From NCBI GenBank assembly GCA_025738555.1, contig JAOVFP010000003.1, positions 2,232,001-2,296,000 on the forward strand: a DNA stretch of 64,000 nucleotides, read 5' to 3'. This document shows, in pieces, positions 12,878 to 24,188 of this stretch (within the stretch, counting starts at the first letter, position 1; each line of letters begins with the position of its first letter). The position numbers and the translations under genes are program-made. A model generated the notes under the pieces. It saw only the letters and a program-made list of their open reading frames with translations, made no database searches and had not been told where the DNA came from. The DNA is from Cyathus striatus. Taxonomy: Eukaryota > Basidiomycota > Agaricomycetes > Agaricales > Nidulariaceae.

Positions 12878-12929
12878 ATTGTATAGTAAAAAGTTGAAAG
12901 GATATTAGTGAAGATAAGAGACAATGTGG

Positions 12930-13780
12930 GGGTTGTGAGTCAAGTGGGGGCAGGGCAAGGAAAAGATAAGTAGACCCTTCTATACCCACACATATGCCAC
13001 ATGTATGCCCGCTGACCAGGTCTAAAATTATCTTGAAAGCTTCTTGTGTGAATAAAAGTCCGAAAATGGGGCAGCAACTGCTTCTATTCTAATTAAAACA
13101 GGCCATTCCCCTGGTTCATCATAAAATATGCCCTATTTTGGCATGCCACTTACATCACGCACACAAATGTGTGGATAATACATGCATCGCTTGTGGAAAT
13201 ATGTTTATAGTACACATGCATCACTTGCGCAAATGCATTAATAGTACACAACATGCTTATTTGTGAGAACAAAATTGTGTCTCATGAGTTATAATTGAAT
13301 GTATTATAATAATCTACACAGTGTGAGAACAAGGTATTGTACACTACTAATTAAACCATCAATTACCTCCCTCACTATGCGCTATTGATCCCTGTTAGGA
13401 TTTCATCACCTATCTAATCCTTTATCTAATCAACATCTTATCTATGTCATGTGACTAGTCACATGACCTACAATGCGGACACCATGCATATCAACATACA
13501 TTACTCATCATAACTGTGGGCACAGTTGCACAGTTCAGCCATACGTATTACATGAGTTTCTAATGTAATTGCACAGTAGAACATGCATTGTAGTGTAGGT
13601 TACTTACATGTGATCTCCTCATGGATTCTTTCTATAAATACAGTCTTTCTTAGTTAGTATTCGCTATTCTTGTGCTAGTTTATTCCAGATTAGCAATAAG
13701 ACTCATCTTCTTTTCTTTATTTGAGTGTTTAAGTTTGGCTTTGAGTATTTTGCTTGTCTGTTGCTAACAATCCCTCCCTT
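12930..13780. other. AT-rich non-coding interior of the KDZ-like element
   Basis: No gene is visible. Related short words such as tatgcatcacttg and cacacaaatg recur irregularly. The stretch probably contains the promoter of the companion gene, whose start lies at 12877. Confidence 0.4.
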
Positions 13781-13789
13781 GCTAAGTGC

Positions 13790-13965
13790 TATGCACTATC
13801 AATCTCCCCCCCCACTCACTATGCACTATCGATCCCTCAGCCTGTTCCCCCCCCCTTGCTATACATTCCCTCCCCCTTGCTATCTGTTCCCTCCCCCTTG
13901 CTATCTGTTTCCTACCCCCTCACTATATGTTCCCTCCCCCCTTGCTATATGTTCCCTCCCCACTA
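13790..13965. repeat. Pyrimidine-rich minisatellite
   Basis: Five to six imperfect units of the form CCCTCCCCCTTGCTATCTGTT (about 22-27 bp) occur in a row. Long reading frames seen across this and the following minisatellite are artefacts of repeat composition. Confidence 0.75.
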
Positions 13966-14189
13966 TGCCCTTGTCATTGGCATTTGGCATTTGGCACTGT
14001 CCACTGTCCTCCTCCGGCTGCACACTGCACTTGTCATTCCCCTTGCAATGCACTGCCACTGCCACCCCTCTCACTGTGCACTGCCCTCGTCATTGGCGTT
14101 GGCATTTGGTGCTTCATGCTGCACTCGTCATTCCCCTGGCTATGCACCACCCCTGAGGCGTTAGCATTGACTTTGTGGTCCCCAACACG

Positions 14190-14730
14190 GTGTGGCGTCG
14201 TCGTCATCACAATGAGGAGGAGGACGGGTGTGCTGGCCAACACTGTGAGGCATCATCATCATCATGATGAGGAGGAAGATGAGGGCACTGGCCAACACCG
14301 TGCAGTGTCATCATTGTCACGACAAGGAGGAAGACGGGGGCACTGGCCAACACCGTGTGGCGTCATCATTGTCACGATGAGGAGGAAGATGGGGGCACTG
14401 GCCAACACCGTGCGGCGTCATCATTGCCACAATAAGCAAGGGGGTGGGGGCATTGGCCAACATGGCACAGCATCGTCATCGTCATGACAAGCGAGGGGTG
14501 GGGGCATTGGCCAACATGGCATGGCGTTGTCGTCATCACGATGAGTGAGAAGACAGGGGCATTGGCCAAAATGGCATGATGTCATCGTCGTCATGACAAG
14601 GGAGGAAACAGGGGCATTGGCCAACACGGTGTGGTGTCATCATTGTCATGATGAGGGGGGGAACGGGGGCGCTGGCCAACACGGTGTGGCATTGCCATCA
14701 TCATGACAAGAGAGGGGAGGACAGGGGCAT
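14190..14730. repeat. 55-bp minisatellite, about ten units
   Basis: The word GGCCAACA recurs at about 14235, 14290, 14345, 14400, 14455, 14509, 14564, 14619 and 14674, giving a 55-bp period with one 54-bp step. Units share a GTCATCATYGTCAYRA segment followed by a GAGGAAGACGGGGGCA-like segment. Because 55 is not divisible by three, each unit shifts frame, so a protein-repeat role is unlikely. Confidence 0.9.
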
Positions 14731-15206
14731 CGGGGTGTCACGATGCAGAAGGGAGGATGGGGGCGCTGTGGCTGTCGTTAGATTTCATCCCTATCATCCC
14801 CATCATCGTTGACCTACCTGTTATTGATCCATTTGTTGTCCTCATCACCCCTCTCCATCTCCCTCCACTGTACGTTGTCCTCCTACACCTCTTCTCCCTC
14901 ATCCTACCACCTTTGTTGCTCCTCATCTGCCTTGTGGTTGCTCCTTGTCCACCTTGTGTGGTGCCAGTTGCATTGTATGCCTTCAATGTTGCCAGTGACT
15001 GAGAAGAGGAAGAGGGGAGGAGAGGGAAGGGGAGGAAGGGAGAGGGAAGGGGAGGAAGGGAGTGGAGGGGAGGAAGGGTGGTGACAGATGGGGTGTGCAA
15101 CAACGAGGTGGTTGTAACATCGGAAGATGCCGTTGACCAAAACAGTCTGACAGACGCGCACAGTTGCACGGTCAATCTATATGCTGTGATATCAGTTCAA
15201 AATAAT

Positions 15207-15335
15207 GCTCTTATGGTGTAATGGTATTAGTTACTTGAGTATGGTAACTTATGCTTATGTAATCAGAAATGGTCAATGGTTCAATTTGCGATGGTGTAAA
15301 TTTCTTTTTTATAATAAAAGTAAGTAAGTACTATT
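15207..15335 (+). repeat. tRNA-derived SINE-like copy or tRNA pseudogene
   Basis: The stretch starts GCTCTTATGGTGTAATGGTA, which resembles the 5' part and A box of a glutamine-type tRNA. About 60 bp later, at 15278-15289, comes a B-box-like GGTTCAATTTGC. A run of six T follows at 15305-15310 (a possible polymerase III stop), then a TAAG-type simple tail. The anticodon arm is not convincing, so this is a SINE or pseudogene rather than a working tRNA. Confidence 0.45.
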
Positions 15336-15654
15336 ACATGTACTATTACTAAAACATGGAATTATGTTTACCTGAATTCCAGGTGAATGCCACGTGAAAT
15401 TCACATGGTTAATTCACATAGAATTCACATATTCACGTATTCATGTGTAATTCATGTGTAATTCACATGAATTTCATGCGGGGTTTTTCACATGAATTTC
15501 ACCTATTCACATTGTTCCACATGAAATTCACGTGAAACAATTTGCAGGGGACTCCCCCAAAATCAGAGAAAATCGAGGTCCAAAATTTCAGGTAAACTTC
15601 ACGTGAAATTCATGTGAAATTCACGTGAAAAGGGTGGGGGAGGGTAAAGACCTC

Positions 15655-17344
15655 TCAACACTGAGGGTGTTGGCACTGGGCAGTAGGAGAGCTATGTTCG
15701 AACTTCGTTGGCAGGGGAATTAAACTGAACGATTGTAAGAACAAACTGTGGCAGGCTTTTGCCCCGTCGCTTTAACATTCCTTTCTTTCACCTACCAGCC
15801 ATCCTTTGTCTTCCACGCAACCTTTGTCCATCCTATCCGAAAGCCCGAGGCATTTTGATCAAAATCGGACAGACGATGGTTCTCTATCCCAGTTTCGAGG
15901 TCATCCTCTCGTATTCTTCCCCAACTTCCTTATGAAATACTAGCTGGGAATGCAGCACGTATGTCCTTCGGTTGGAGACGTGACTTTTAGAGTAGATTTA
16001 CACCAGGAACCAATGTATACTCGTGCGTAGTACGAAGACGACTATGTTACTGTGAGTACTTACTATGCTGCGTCATCTTTATGGTGGTACTAACGCATAT
16101 TCTTGCACCAGGTAGCAATGGTAGCCTCTCTGAGCGAGACTTCTAAGGAAGAGTTCGTCATTCAAGACGACGTACGCTTGAAGCATGGAATATAGCAGGT
16201 TGTCACTTTATCATAAGCTTATTTTCTCTATCTGAACGCCGACGATGTGATTCTCGGAAATAGCGATGGCTGGGGCGCAGTGACATGTACAGCGAATGAC
16301 CTTATCTCAAGGACGGCACATACTTCTCGATCGAGTCAACTGAACTAAAACTCGAGGAGCAGAGGTATCTTCCCGATGGCCCCCTTTGTCAAGCTGTTAT
16401 GCACTTCGTGATATATACTATACCATGGGGATTCTTCGAAGTCGATGAACAGGCCATGCGTTCTGGTTTAGTGCTATTCTTCCCACCTGTTACGTGTTTA
16501 CAACACGACACTAAAACTTATCTCACTAATACATTTCTAAAAAACCACAAGACTCGATGATCCCTTTCGCTTCGCAGCTCTGTTCCTCATTCCTACGGTG
16601 TTCACAAATATTGAGTATAAGCTTTAACTAATAATAAATATCTCTCTTGAACTAGCACTTGGCTGACGATTCGAACGTCATCTTCAAGGTTGGGGTTGAA
16701 GACCTTATACCAAAGTTAGTATGATTCTCGCTTATTATATCAAGGTGCATGTCTCAACCATCAATAACCAATGCGCAGGGATCGATTCTGGTATGACCTT
16801 TGGAAATAGTCAGGCGACTGCGACCCTTACCTGTACTAATTTTGTTATCGAGTTCAGCTAATCTTATCTCCGGACACATGATACTCCAGTGTACATATTC
16901 GTCCAACTTTAGGCTTTTCATATCTCAATATCGATCTCTCATGAACTATGTGGATGGGAATAATATGTATTTCAGGCTCATCGATTCCGTAGACATTTTT
17001 GTACGGATAAAATTTGACTGGCAGCTGGATAGATCGATTATGGAGATGTTTCACGTGACCAGAATAGAAAGAGAGAAGAACGCCAGAAGCGAAGAGCCGC
17101 TACGACAGCGAGAAGAGAATAATTAATTGTAATCACATTCGATGCTGGAAAAGGCCAACAGAATGTTGATAGCCACCGGTCCATAGCTGTACATACTACG
17201 TCAACAAGACTATTACCGCGAGCCTTCGAAGATTAACGCTCACGAAGTGCTCACAGATCGAGGTTTCTAACTATAGCACACCACACTGAGAGAGAAGGCT
17301 ATGAAATTGTGTATGATAGCTCCGAGGTGCGAAGATATGGTAAT
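15655..17344. other. Decayed hAT-like sequence right of the KDZ element, then non-coding sequence
   Basis: From 15655 to about 16060 the DNA matches the hAT-like remnant on the minus strand at about 39750-40080; the shared word is gaaagcc.gaggcat followed by gatcaaaatc. It is the right half of the sequence split by the KDZ element. The rest has no recognisable gene. Around 16900-17060 it resembles 55420-55560. Confidence 0.5.
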
Positions 17345-19870
17345 ATCATAGAATTCACTTACAACTGTAACGAAGCCCTCATTCCCATTCACCAAATTCA
17401 CACTGGCCTGGATCCGATCAACCCATATCGCTCTCGACGGCCTTCGATAGCCTTGACTTCGAAGGAGATACGGTGTAGGCCAGTCACCTGCCAGAGATCC
17501 ATCTGAACGTTCAAGATGATGACGGGAGGAAGAAGGTGTGGGTGGCCGTTCGTTGCTTAGGGGATTGGGTGGGGAGAGGGGAAGAGGAGGTGGCGTTCAT
17601 TTGGCAAGTTCAGTTTATGTTGGGGCGCTCGAGGTTGTTGAGGTAGCCTGAGCACAGAAAGGAGATACATCCAATATGCAGAACCCCTCGAGTGTTTACC
17701 GATCCCGCAATACAGAACTCGAACCCTCGAACACTCCCTCCCCGGCCCCACACGAAACCCAACCACGAACACCATCATCATAGTATTCGGGCACATCGGT
17801 GTCGTATGCACAGAATACATCTACAAATTGACAGAATCCGCATCTACGAACGGCATTCCGTTGTCCTTCGATAGGGCCTGTACAGGAGAAGAGGAGGTAT
17901 CACCACAACAAAACTGGCTGCGGGACAACAAAACATTCCTATGCGAAGGGAAGGAATCATTAAAGGTAGACCTTGATCCCATCCTTCCCAAGCCCCTACG
18001 ACCCAACATCGGCGCGGCGGGAGAAGGCGGAATAGAGAACGGAATATGTGGTACTGTAAGTGACTCTGCCAACGGACAAGCAGCAGCTGCAACAGGGGCC
18101 CCTCCAATCCCAAATCTAGTAACCACATCCTGGACAACGACAACGGGAAAGGGTATAACGGGGAAGGTTTAGTATTCACTGGCTTAACAGGGCCATTCGG
18201 CGTAGATAGCGAACCCGGAGTGGGCGTAGATTGCTTGATCTCACCAGCTGTAGCATCCGCTGGCGGATTGGGGTCATCACGTCTAGCAAAACAAACTCAT
18301 TAGCTACAATAAATCGTCAACATCACTACTACACACGCCTCTTATGAACTGGCGCCGAGTCCTCCCTCAGATCCGTCGAACTAAACCCCGAGATTGAACT
18401 CCAATATCTTGGTCTAGCTCCAGGTGCTGTGGGGTAGAATTTGTCCGGGCCAAAGCCCCCGTTGACGAAATTTGCGTATCCAATGACCCCTGTCGATCCG
18501 GAGAAGGCTTTTGCACATCCAATCACGCTCGAAGCAATATGCCCCCAGGTACCAACGTCGATCGAAGTGGTGACGGTGAGGGAGGTGGTTTCACCGCTCC
18601 CTGCGGAGGCTTCACACGCGGAGGCGGGGGCTCAAGACTAAACGAAATAGGCAAAGGGCCGATTGAACCGTTCAAATCAATCTCCGTGCGTCCATACACC
18701 GTCAACCTACGTATTATCCCTGGTGCTCGAGAAGCTGGGATCGTAGGCTAAGGACAGAAAGTGCCATAAGTATCTCTTCTACCAAACGCTGCCTCGGTCG
18801 TCCAGCACGTATCGCGTACGCTTGTTGCCGTTGCTGCTGCTGCAGTTGTTGTTGAGACGATGTACGTAGGTCCAAGACTGGAAGCACTTGGGGCCTTAGG
18901 CGCATTCGGATGGAACCACCTTCATGCAGCTCAGCAAGAGTCGGAGTACGGAGGGACCATGAAAGTAGAGACGCAGGAGGGAAGTCAAACAGAGGTGGCT
19001 AGTGGGTGTAGTTATGGTGGCGGTGGTGTTTGCGAAGAAGATGTCGAAATTATGTCCCTCGTCGAAGCGACTTTCCACCTCCTGGTCCTCACGAAACCAT
19101 CCCTAGTTCCTCCCCGCCAATGTACCCTGCATCAGCGATACTGAAACAGCGCCTCAAGCCTTAAGTTAGAGTGACAACTGTTCACTGTATTGTCCATCGG
19201 GATTCGGGAGCCTTCCAGCTTCATTGTAGCAGTTCATATTGAAGCTCTGTTGACCGTCAACGCGTGTCAGCGAGTCGTTGGCAGTTTGAAATGGAATCAT
19301 ACAGAATGTTAGCAAGGGAGTTTTCGTCTTCCCATACTGCTGCAATATGAGTGCACGTAGTATTGACGCGGGTGTGGTGACGAACGCAATTGCAAGGGAT
19401 GTAGATGAAGATAGAACCAGCAGCGACAGACGGAGAACGGAGCATGCCAGGAACCGAACATGCATCCTTTCCGAATTCGAATTCACGCGCTAGCGAGTCC
19501 GGACCGGAGCTAGAGTGCCCACTGCTAAGCGCTTAGACGCTCAAATCACATTCGTCCGTTGGGCGCTTCTAGAAGGCGCTTTCCCTCCCACCCCCAAACA
19601 TAAGTACAGTACATCAGTTGTGTTATCGTCCACGTCTCAAGCTCAAGGACAACCGTACACCGATTGCCTGCTTGCTTACTTCGTTCTGTCCAGCGTCAGT
19701 ACAGCTGCTCTTCGACTCTCACGATCTTGGCTCTTGTGGTAACTTCTATCTAATCGATCTGTTTATGCTGTCTATCACATTCTTCTAGCAAAAAAATATC
19801 CATGCAGTCGATGTCTAAGTATATGACATGTTTCTCATGCTGATGAGATCGTGGGCCGTGGTAGATCAAT
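17345..19870. repeat. Repeat block, copy 1
   Basis: The block starts with catagaattcacttacaact, shared with 47409, and ends with sequence shared with 55330-55420. It holds minus-strand Pro/Ser-rich frames (for example GLGRMGSRSTF at 17821-18126) that also occur in copies 2-4, but frames are interrupted differently in each copy. A segment of about 500 bp present in copy 3 (about 47890-48400) is missing here. It could derive from a multi-exon minus-strand gene; I do not recognise the protein. Confidence 0.7.
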
Positions 19871-21891
19871 ATCAATCAATCACTATTCAATACTTAGTGG
19901 ATATGAAAGACTTTGTGCCATTCGACTCCATAGTATGTCTAAGGTTCGGGTAGGAGGGTGGGCTGGAGCCTGAGGGAGGTGGGGTAGGATGAGATTGAAA
20001 AGACTGAACACGATGTAATAGTTCTTTATCGTGCTGAGGTTGCGTTGAGGAGGTGGGGATGCTCGAGCAGGGTGTGAAGAAGCAAGAGCAACTGCTGCTG
20101 TGGGAAGAAACGAAGTCTGCGTAGGCGGAGGCGACACCAAAGGAGGCGAAGCAGCAGCTCGACCCACTGGCCCGTCCAAACGAAGTCTGCGTAGCAGGAG
20201 ACCATACCCCCTCCTCGCACCCGCACTCGCACCAATCGACCCCGGCACCCATCTACTCTCCCTCTCCCTCCCCCCCATCCCTCCCCTCCCGTTTCTCCCT
20301 TTCAGGATCACTCTCCTTCCCACCCTCGGGATAACTCACACCCCCTCCAAAGCGGTGACGAAACCCTCGACACTACAAATCCTGACCCGCGGCCCCTGAC
20401 CCTTTCCATCTCCCTTTTCTAATCCTCTCTGTACGACCCCGCGTTTGGGGAAAACGCAACAGAGTATGAAGAAGACACCTATACAGCCGAAAATGTCCAA
20501 GTTATATTGGATGCGACTCCAGCAGAAGGAGCAGAGGAAGAAGAGGGTGTAGCGAACCCATCTTCGTCCGCACCTCCCCACATCGCAATCAACAGTCCTC
20601 GGCGGTGCATCAGACGAACTTCTCCTAGGTAGAGAATCGATATCTCTGTGTTGGTGTGGATGCGGGTAAGGATAAGGTGACGTCTTAGAATCATTTTCTT
20701 TCCTCCTTTCCCTCTCCCATTCTCTATCATTCTCCCCTCTACCCCCACTAGGCCTCGAAAATGACCCAGGCCTAGAAGACCCGGGAACAAGCGGTGCGGC
20801 CAACGAGAACGACTGTCGTTTCGTCATTACTGGTTTTTGAGCTTTGAGTGGAAGTGGATGTGTGTGCCATGGAAGCAGCCTACGACGCCTTGCAGTGGCC
20901 TTGTTTGATTTGTTAGTAAGGTTTAATTAAGAGTAGGGTAGAGACAAGACAAGGAGAGGGGGTTGATATTGATATTGAGAGACGTACGAGAAAGGTTCCC
21001 TCCTGGTCCGGGAGTTGCATTTACACTGTTATTTCGTCCTCCTACCACAACAATATCAGTACAAATTTGACTCCTACTGGAGGAAATGCGATCTGTGTGA
21101 GCATAGGCGGTGCGAAGAGAAGAAGTCGAACTAACCGGGTGAAGCAGCGAGGATATAACTGGTGGGGAGAAGAGGAAGAAGACGACGAAGCACCATGGGA
21201 TGAAGTAGGTGCAGCAACATCATCGGATTGCGGCGAACGTATGGCACCATGACACCAAGAAGGCAATCTGCGTCAGTGGTGACCGGTGACTGGTGATCAC
21301 CACAACCCTCTTCGACTCGGGCTTGGGAGGTTTGGTGTTTGGTCATTACGAGCTTTCAAATTTGAGTGGAATATGTACGTTGGAAGACAGATACTCGATC
21401 TTCAACTTGAAGAGGGAGGGATGCAATCGTACGATCAAATCCTTGCAGTCTTGTAGAGGCCGAGGCTGCATTCTTTGACGAGCACGTATTTGAAGAGGAG
21501 GAGCGAAGACCAGCTGCCGGAGAGACGACTCCCGTTGAAAAAAAGACAGTCCATGTCGGTGGAGTCGCAGTGAATAGTACAGAGGGAACGCCTGAGATGA
21601 GGCAGAGGGGCAAACATAGTTTTCGTAGCAGGAGGCGACACAACCCCCATCCTAGCTTGAGCATGATTTGGGACCTGGACATCTACTCTCCATGCTATCA
21701 CCCCCCTCCTCATCTTCAGCTCCATCTCCGTCTCCTGTTCCCTATAATTTATATATCGCCATAGGAGAAAAGAGACTCGTGACGCAATCGACCCTTTCTT
21801 GTCAAAACGTTCTGGTGAGAATTTCCCATGAATCCAGTATTTGAAGTTGTGTATGATCCAGCGTTGTATGATAGGCAGTTGAAGCTTGGAC
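19871..21891. other. GC-rich region with uncertain minus-strand reading frames
   Basis: The longest frame (20336-20827, minus, 163 residues, starting MTKRQSFSLAAPLVPGSS) has a Ser/Pro/Arg-rich start and an ending RVRICSVEGFVTALEGV that looks globular. Another minus-strand series at 21356-21760 contains PATKTMFAPLPH and SAAGLRSSSSN-like blocks in alternating frames. These may be pieces of one or two decayed host genes. I cannot assign a family or splice them convincingly. Confidence 0.3.
20336..20827 (-). CDS. Hypothetical Ser/Pro/Arg-rich reading frame
   Basis: This open frame has a start codon and no visible relatives elsewhere in the window. Its first 90 residues are low-complexity and basic; the last 20 (RVRICSVEGFVTALEGV) look like part of a folded domain. 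The middle (a Cys/Phe-rich stretch) may be an unspliced intron read through. I do not recognise it, and it may be a fragment of a gene reaching toward 19880. Confidence 0.22.
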   Translation of the reverse strand: MTKRQSFSLAAPLVPGSSRPGSFSRPSGGRGENDREWERERRKENDSKTSPYPYPHPHQHRDIDSLPRRSSSDAPPRTVDCDVGRCGRRWVRYTLFFLCSFCWSRIQYNLDIFGCIGVFFILCCVFPKRGVVQRGLEKGDGKGQGPRVRICSVEGFVTALEGV

Positions 21892-23167
21892 CCCAGTCAA
21901 AAGTCGGTCTAGGGAGATCGAGCCGTATCCATTGAGATATAAAGACTATATATCACTAGATCTCGCCAGAAAAAATAGAATACATAGATTTTTTTCTAGT
22001 GAGATCTAAGCATGTCGAGGGTAGTCTAGCGCCAAGAAAAATCCAATTCGCCTAGCTATTGTTTTCTGGCTGGGTATAGCGACATCTATTCCTATCGTAA
22101 CCAAATTCTAGCTTCATCTTAGGGCGTTTAGGCACATCTAATGAACATATTTATGATAAAATTTGTATATTGGAAATGTCTCTAGGGACATCTATTGGTA
22201 TCTAAGCAGTTCTAACGCTATCTACCTTACCAACCACTTCCCAACTACTTGTGCTATGTGCTGCATGCGAAACATGGTTCAATATGAGCTAACATATCTA
22301 CAATATGCATAGTAGTGTTAACAATAAAAAAGTTATTAAAGCATACCTTGCATACATGTGCACATCAGGCGCGCCTCACAGCACAAAACCACTCCCCAAA
22401 CTTGACTTCACAACCCCTACTCGCAACCAGAGTTGAACCCTTCCAATAAACCATCGTGCGCGAAACAATGCAAGGGTGGAGGGTGAAATTTGGGCTGAAT
22501 GGCGAAGTGCAGCAGCGAGGGTGATATGTCATGTTGTGTGTCGACGTGATGATCTTCGTTGTTCCGTTGAGGTGAGTACTACGTTACGATACACAAGAAA
22601 AAAAACCATAAGGTCAATATATAACTGCAACCGTATCACGTACCTTACAAAATGTACAAGCTTGTCATCGTGACATAGGCTGGTTCTGCTGGTATAGACA
22701 CTCTTTCTCTGCCTGAGTACAATATCCTCCTATTTAGAGAAAGAATCTGAGTAAAGGAAGGGAGCAGGAGGGAGCTCGGACTTGGAAGAGGGGAGCATCG
22801 GAAAGATTGGCAGCTGGCGTAATCGTGCGAAATGCAAAAGTTGGTGGGAGGGAAAGGAAAGATCTGTCGCATGCTGCATGTAAATGGCAGTTTATACTAA
22901 TGGAGAATGAAACAAGAACCTTACATGACAGTTTTCACACCATATTGTTTATCCTAGACATCCCTCGATATGCCTAGATTGTGCTTAGAAGGATTGGGAA
23001 GGGTGTCTCGCAAGTTTGACTGTGAAAAGTTGCCAAGACCTTGAATTGTCGCTTGTAAGTCACTTGGCAAAATATTTCTAGATCTTGCTAGATTTCGCTA
23101 GACAGAAATCCAACAGCTATATCTCGTTCGATGTGGCTCAATATCGCTAGACTGACTTTTGACTGGG
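21892..23167. mobile_element. Non-autonomous TIR element, 1.28 kb
   Basis: The left end CCCAGTCAAAAGTCGGTCTA and the complement of the right end CCCAGTCAAAAGTCAGTCTA match over about 35 bp with few differences. CTAGAT/TCTAG words recur near both ends. No transposase-like frame is seen inside. A target duplication is not clear (AC on both sides is the best candidate), so the superfamily is open. Confidence 0.7.
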
Positions 23168-23764
23168 ACTGACAACGTTGAAGGGTAATACGAGGCGGCG
23201 AACTAAGTCCTAAGGCTACAATGGAAGGAGTAAGTGATGCAGCCAGCTGAGTGCATGACGATACTTACAACTGAAAACGAAATCGTCGTAGCATTACACC
23301 CTTCATTGGAGGGGGTATCGAACTCATTGTCACTCGTGCTAACCCCAATAGCAACAACCACGATCTTCGATGGGGGCTCTACATGAACTCCTCCTTAGGA
23401 CTAGTAGCCGGGCATGTCTATCGCTCTCCCATTCCCCTCTCTAATCTCTTCCTCCTCTCTCACTCTTTTGTCTCCAAAAGGAGCTAGGTCGTGATGTGCC
23501 ATTGGCACGAGAGGGCGAGTCATGGTAGAGGAGGTGACAGATAATGTAGTTGATTGCAGTAGTTTGAGCTTCGATTGAACGTAGACGTGTAGACGTGTGA
23601 ACCATACCTACGATGCCAGTTCAAGTGGTCTATAGAATAAGTACGGGTGTCCTTGAATCGATGGGGAACGAGAAGAAACTGTGCACAAACCGAACTAAAA
23701 CAGGACCCCATTCCGACGTGTCGCAAATTCCCACATTCATATTGATTAATACACGAGGCCAGGC
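23168..23764. other. Non-coding spacer
   Basis: No supportable gene was found between the TIR element and the start of duplication copy B. Confidence 0.4.
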
Positions 23765-23852
23765 CTAATTGGCTTGTTCAATCAGTGTTCAGATCGCAGT
23801 ATTCTGATATGGTCTTCCTCCAGATGGTTTGTGACTTGCTACAAGTGTAAAT

Positions 23853-24047
23853 TGTTAGAATCTGGGTGTTCGTGTTGAGGCACAGCCGCATAGTTACATA
23901 ATATAGTTACGTAATCGTTCTCTGTATGTACGCGCGTCGTAGTTTCTGTGCAATACATGGCTTCGTCTGTCACTATCGTCGGTCAGCGTTTTCAATCCGG
24001 TCTTCCTCCACGGTCAGCTCTTCAACTCTCCCCTTCTATTCTTGACA
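23853..24047 (+). repeat. 5' LTR
   Basis: It is 195 bp, TG...CA bounded. It differs from the 3' LTR at five positions (23910, 23931, 23958, 23998, 24011), every one a C/T difference in a CpG/TpG context. Confidence 0.95.
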
Positions 24048-24059
24048 GGTTATGGGCCC
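24048..24059 (+). promoter_or_regulatory. Primer binding site, half-tRNA type
   Basis: GGTTATGGGCCC abuts the 5' LTR. Its complement GGGCCCATAACC looks like the anticodon stem-loop of initiator methionine tRNA (CAU anticodon). Drosophila copia is known to use a cleaved initiator tRNA in the same way. Confidence 0.7.
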
Positions 24060-24188
24060 TGCCTGCGCTTAAATTCTACACCACTCAACCTGCCAACAAA
24101 CTTTCAATCTCTTACCTTCCTCTTCTGATCTTTTGATCCCACACACCCTTCCTTCTTTCTTTGCCTCCCACCACTGTCAACCACCACC

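Larger units (their letters stand above)
8027..15654. mobile_element. KDZ-like DNA transposon, 7.6 kb, with 8-bp target duplication
   Basis: The ends are imperfect inverted repeats: left CAGTACTTATCCCTCCCCC, right the complement of GAGGTCTTTACCCTCCCCC, sharing the core CCCTCCCCCACCC. Both ends have subterminal runs rich in TTCACATGAA-type palindromic words (8045-8320 and 15370-15630). The flanks carry the 8-bp duplication TCAACACT at 8019-8026 and 15655-15662. Joining the flanks restores continuity with the hAT-like remnant near 40060 (gagtttcatcaa then gctgag-like sequence), which supports the boundaries. Two minus-strand genes lie inside, plus a minisatellite and a SINE-like copy. Zisupton-type elements are reported to make 8-bp duplications, so the class fits. 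Confidence 0.82.

Noticed and set aside
12904..12906. Alternative upstream start for the companion gene
   Set aside because: The upstream ATG is in another frame; the frame from 12877 joins correctly to the next exons.
13725..14487. Long plus-strand frames of up to 233 residues with PSPLCPC-type repeats
   Set aside because: They run across two minisatellites, one with a 55-bp period that cannot keep a frame.
15000..15080. Purine-rich stretch as a tandem gene feature
   Set aside because: It is a simple GGAAGGGGA-type repeat without coding or structural support.
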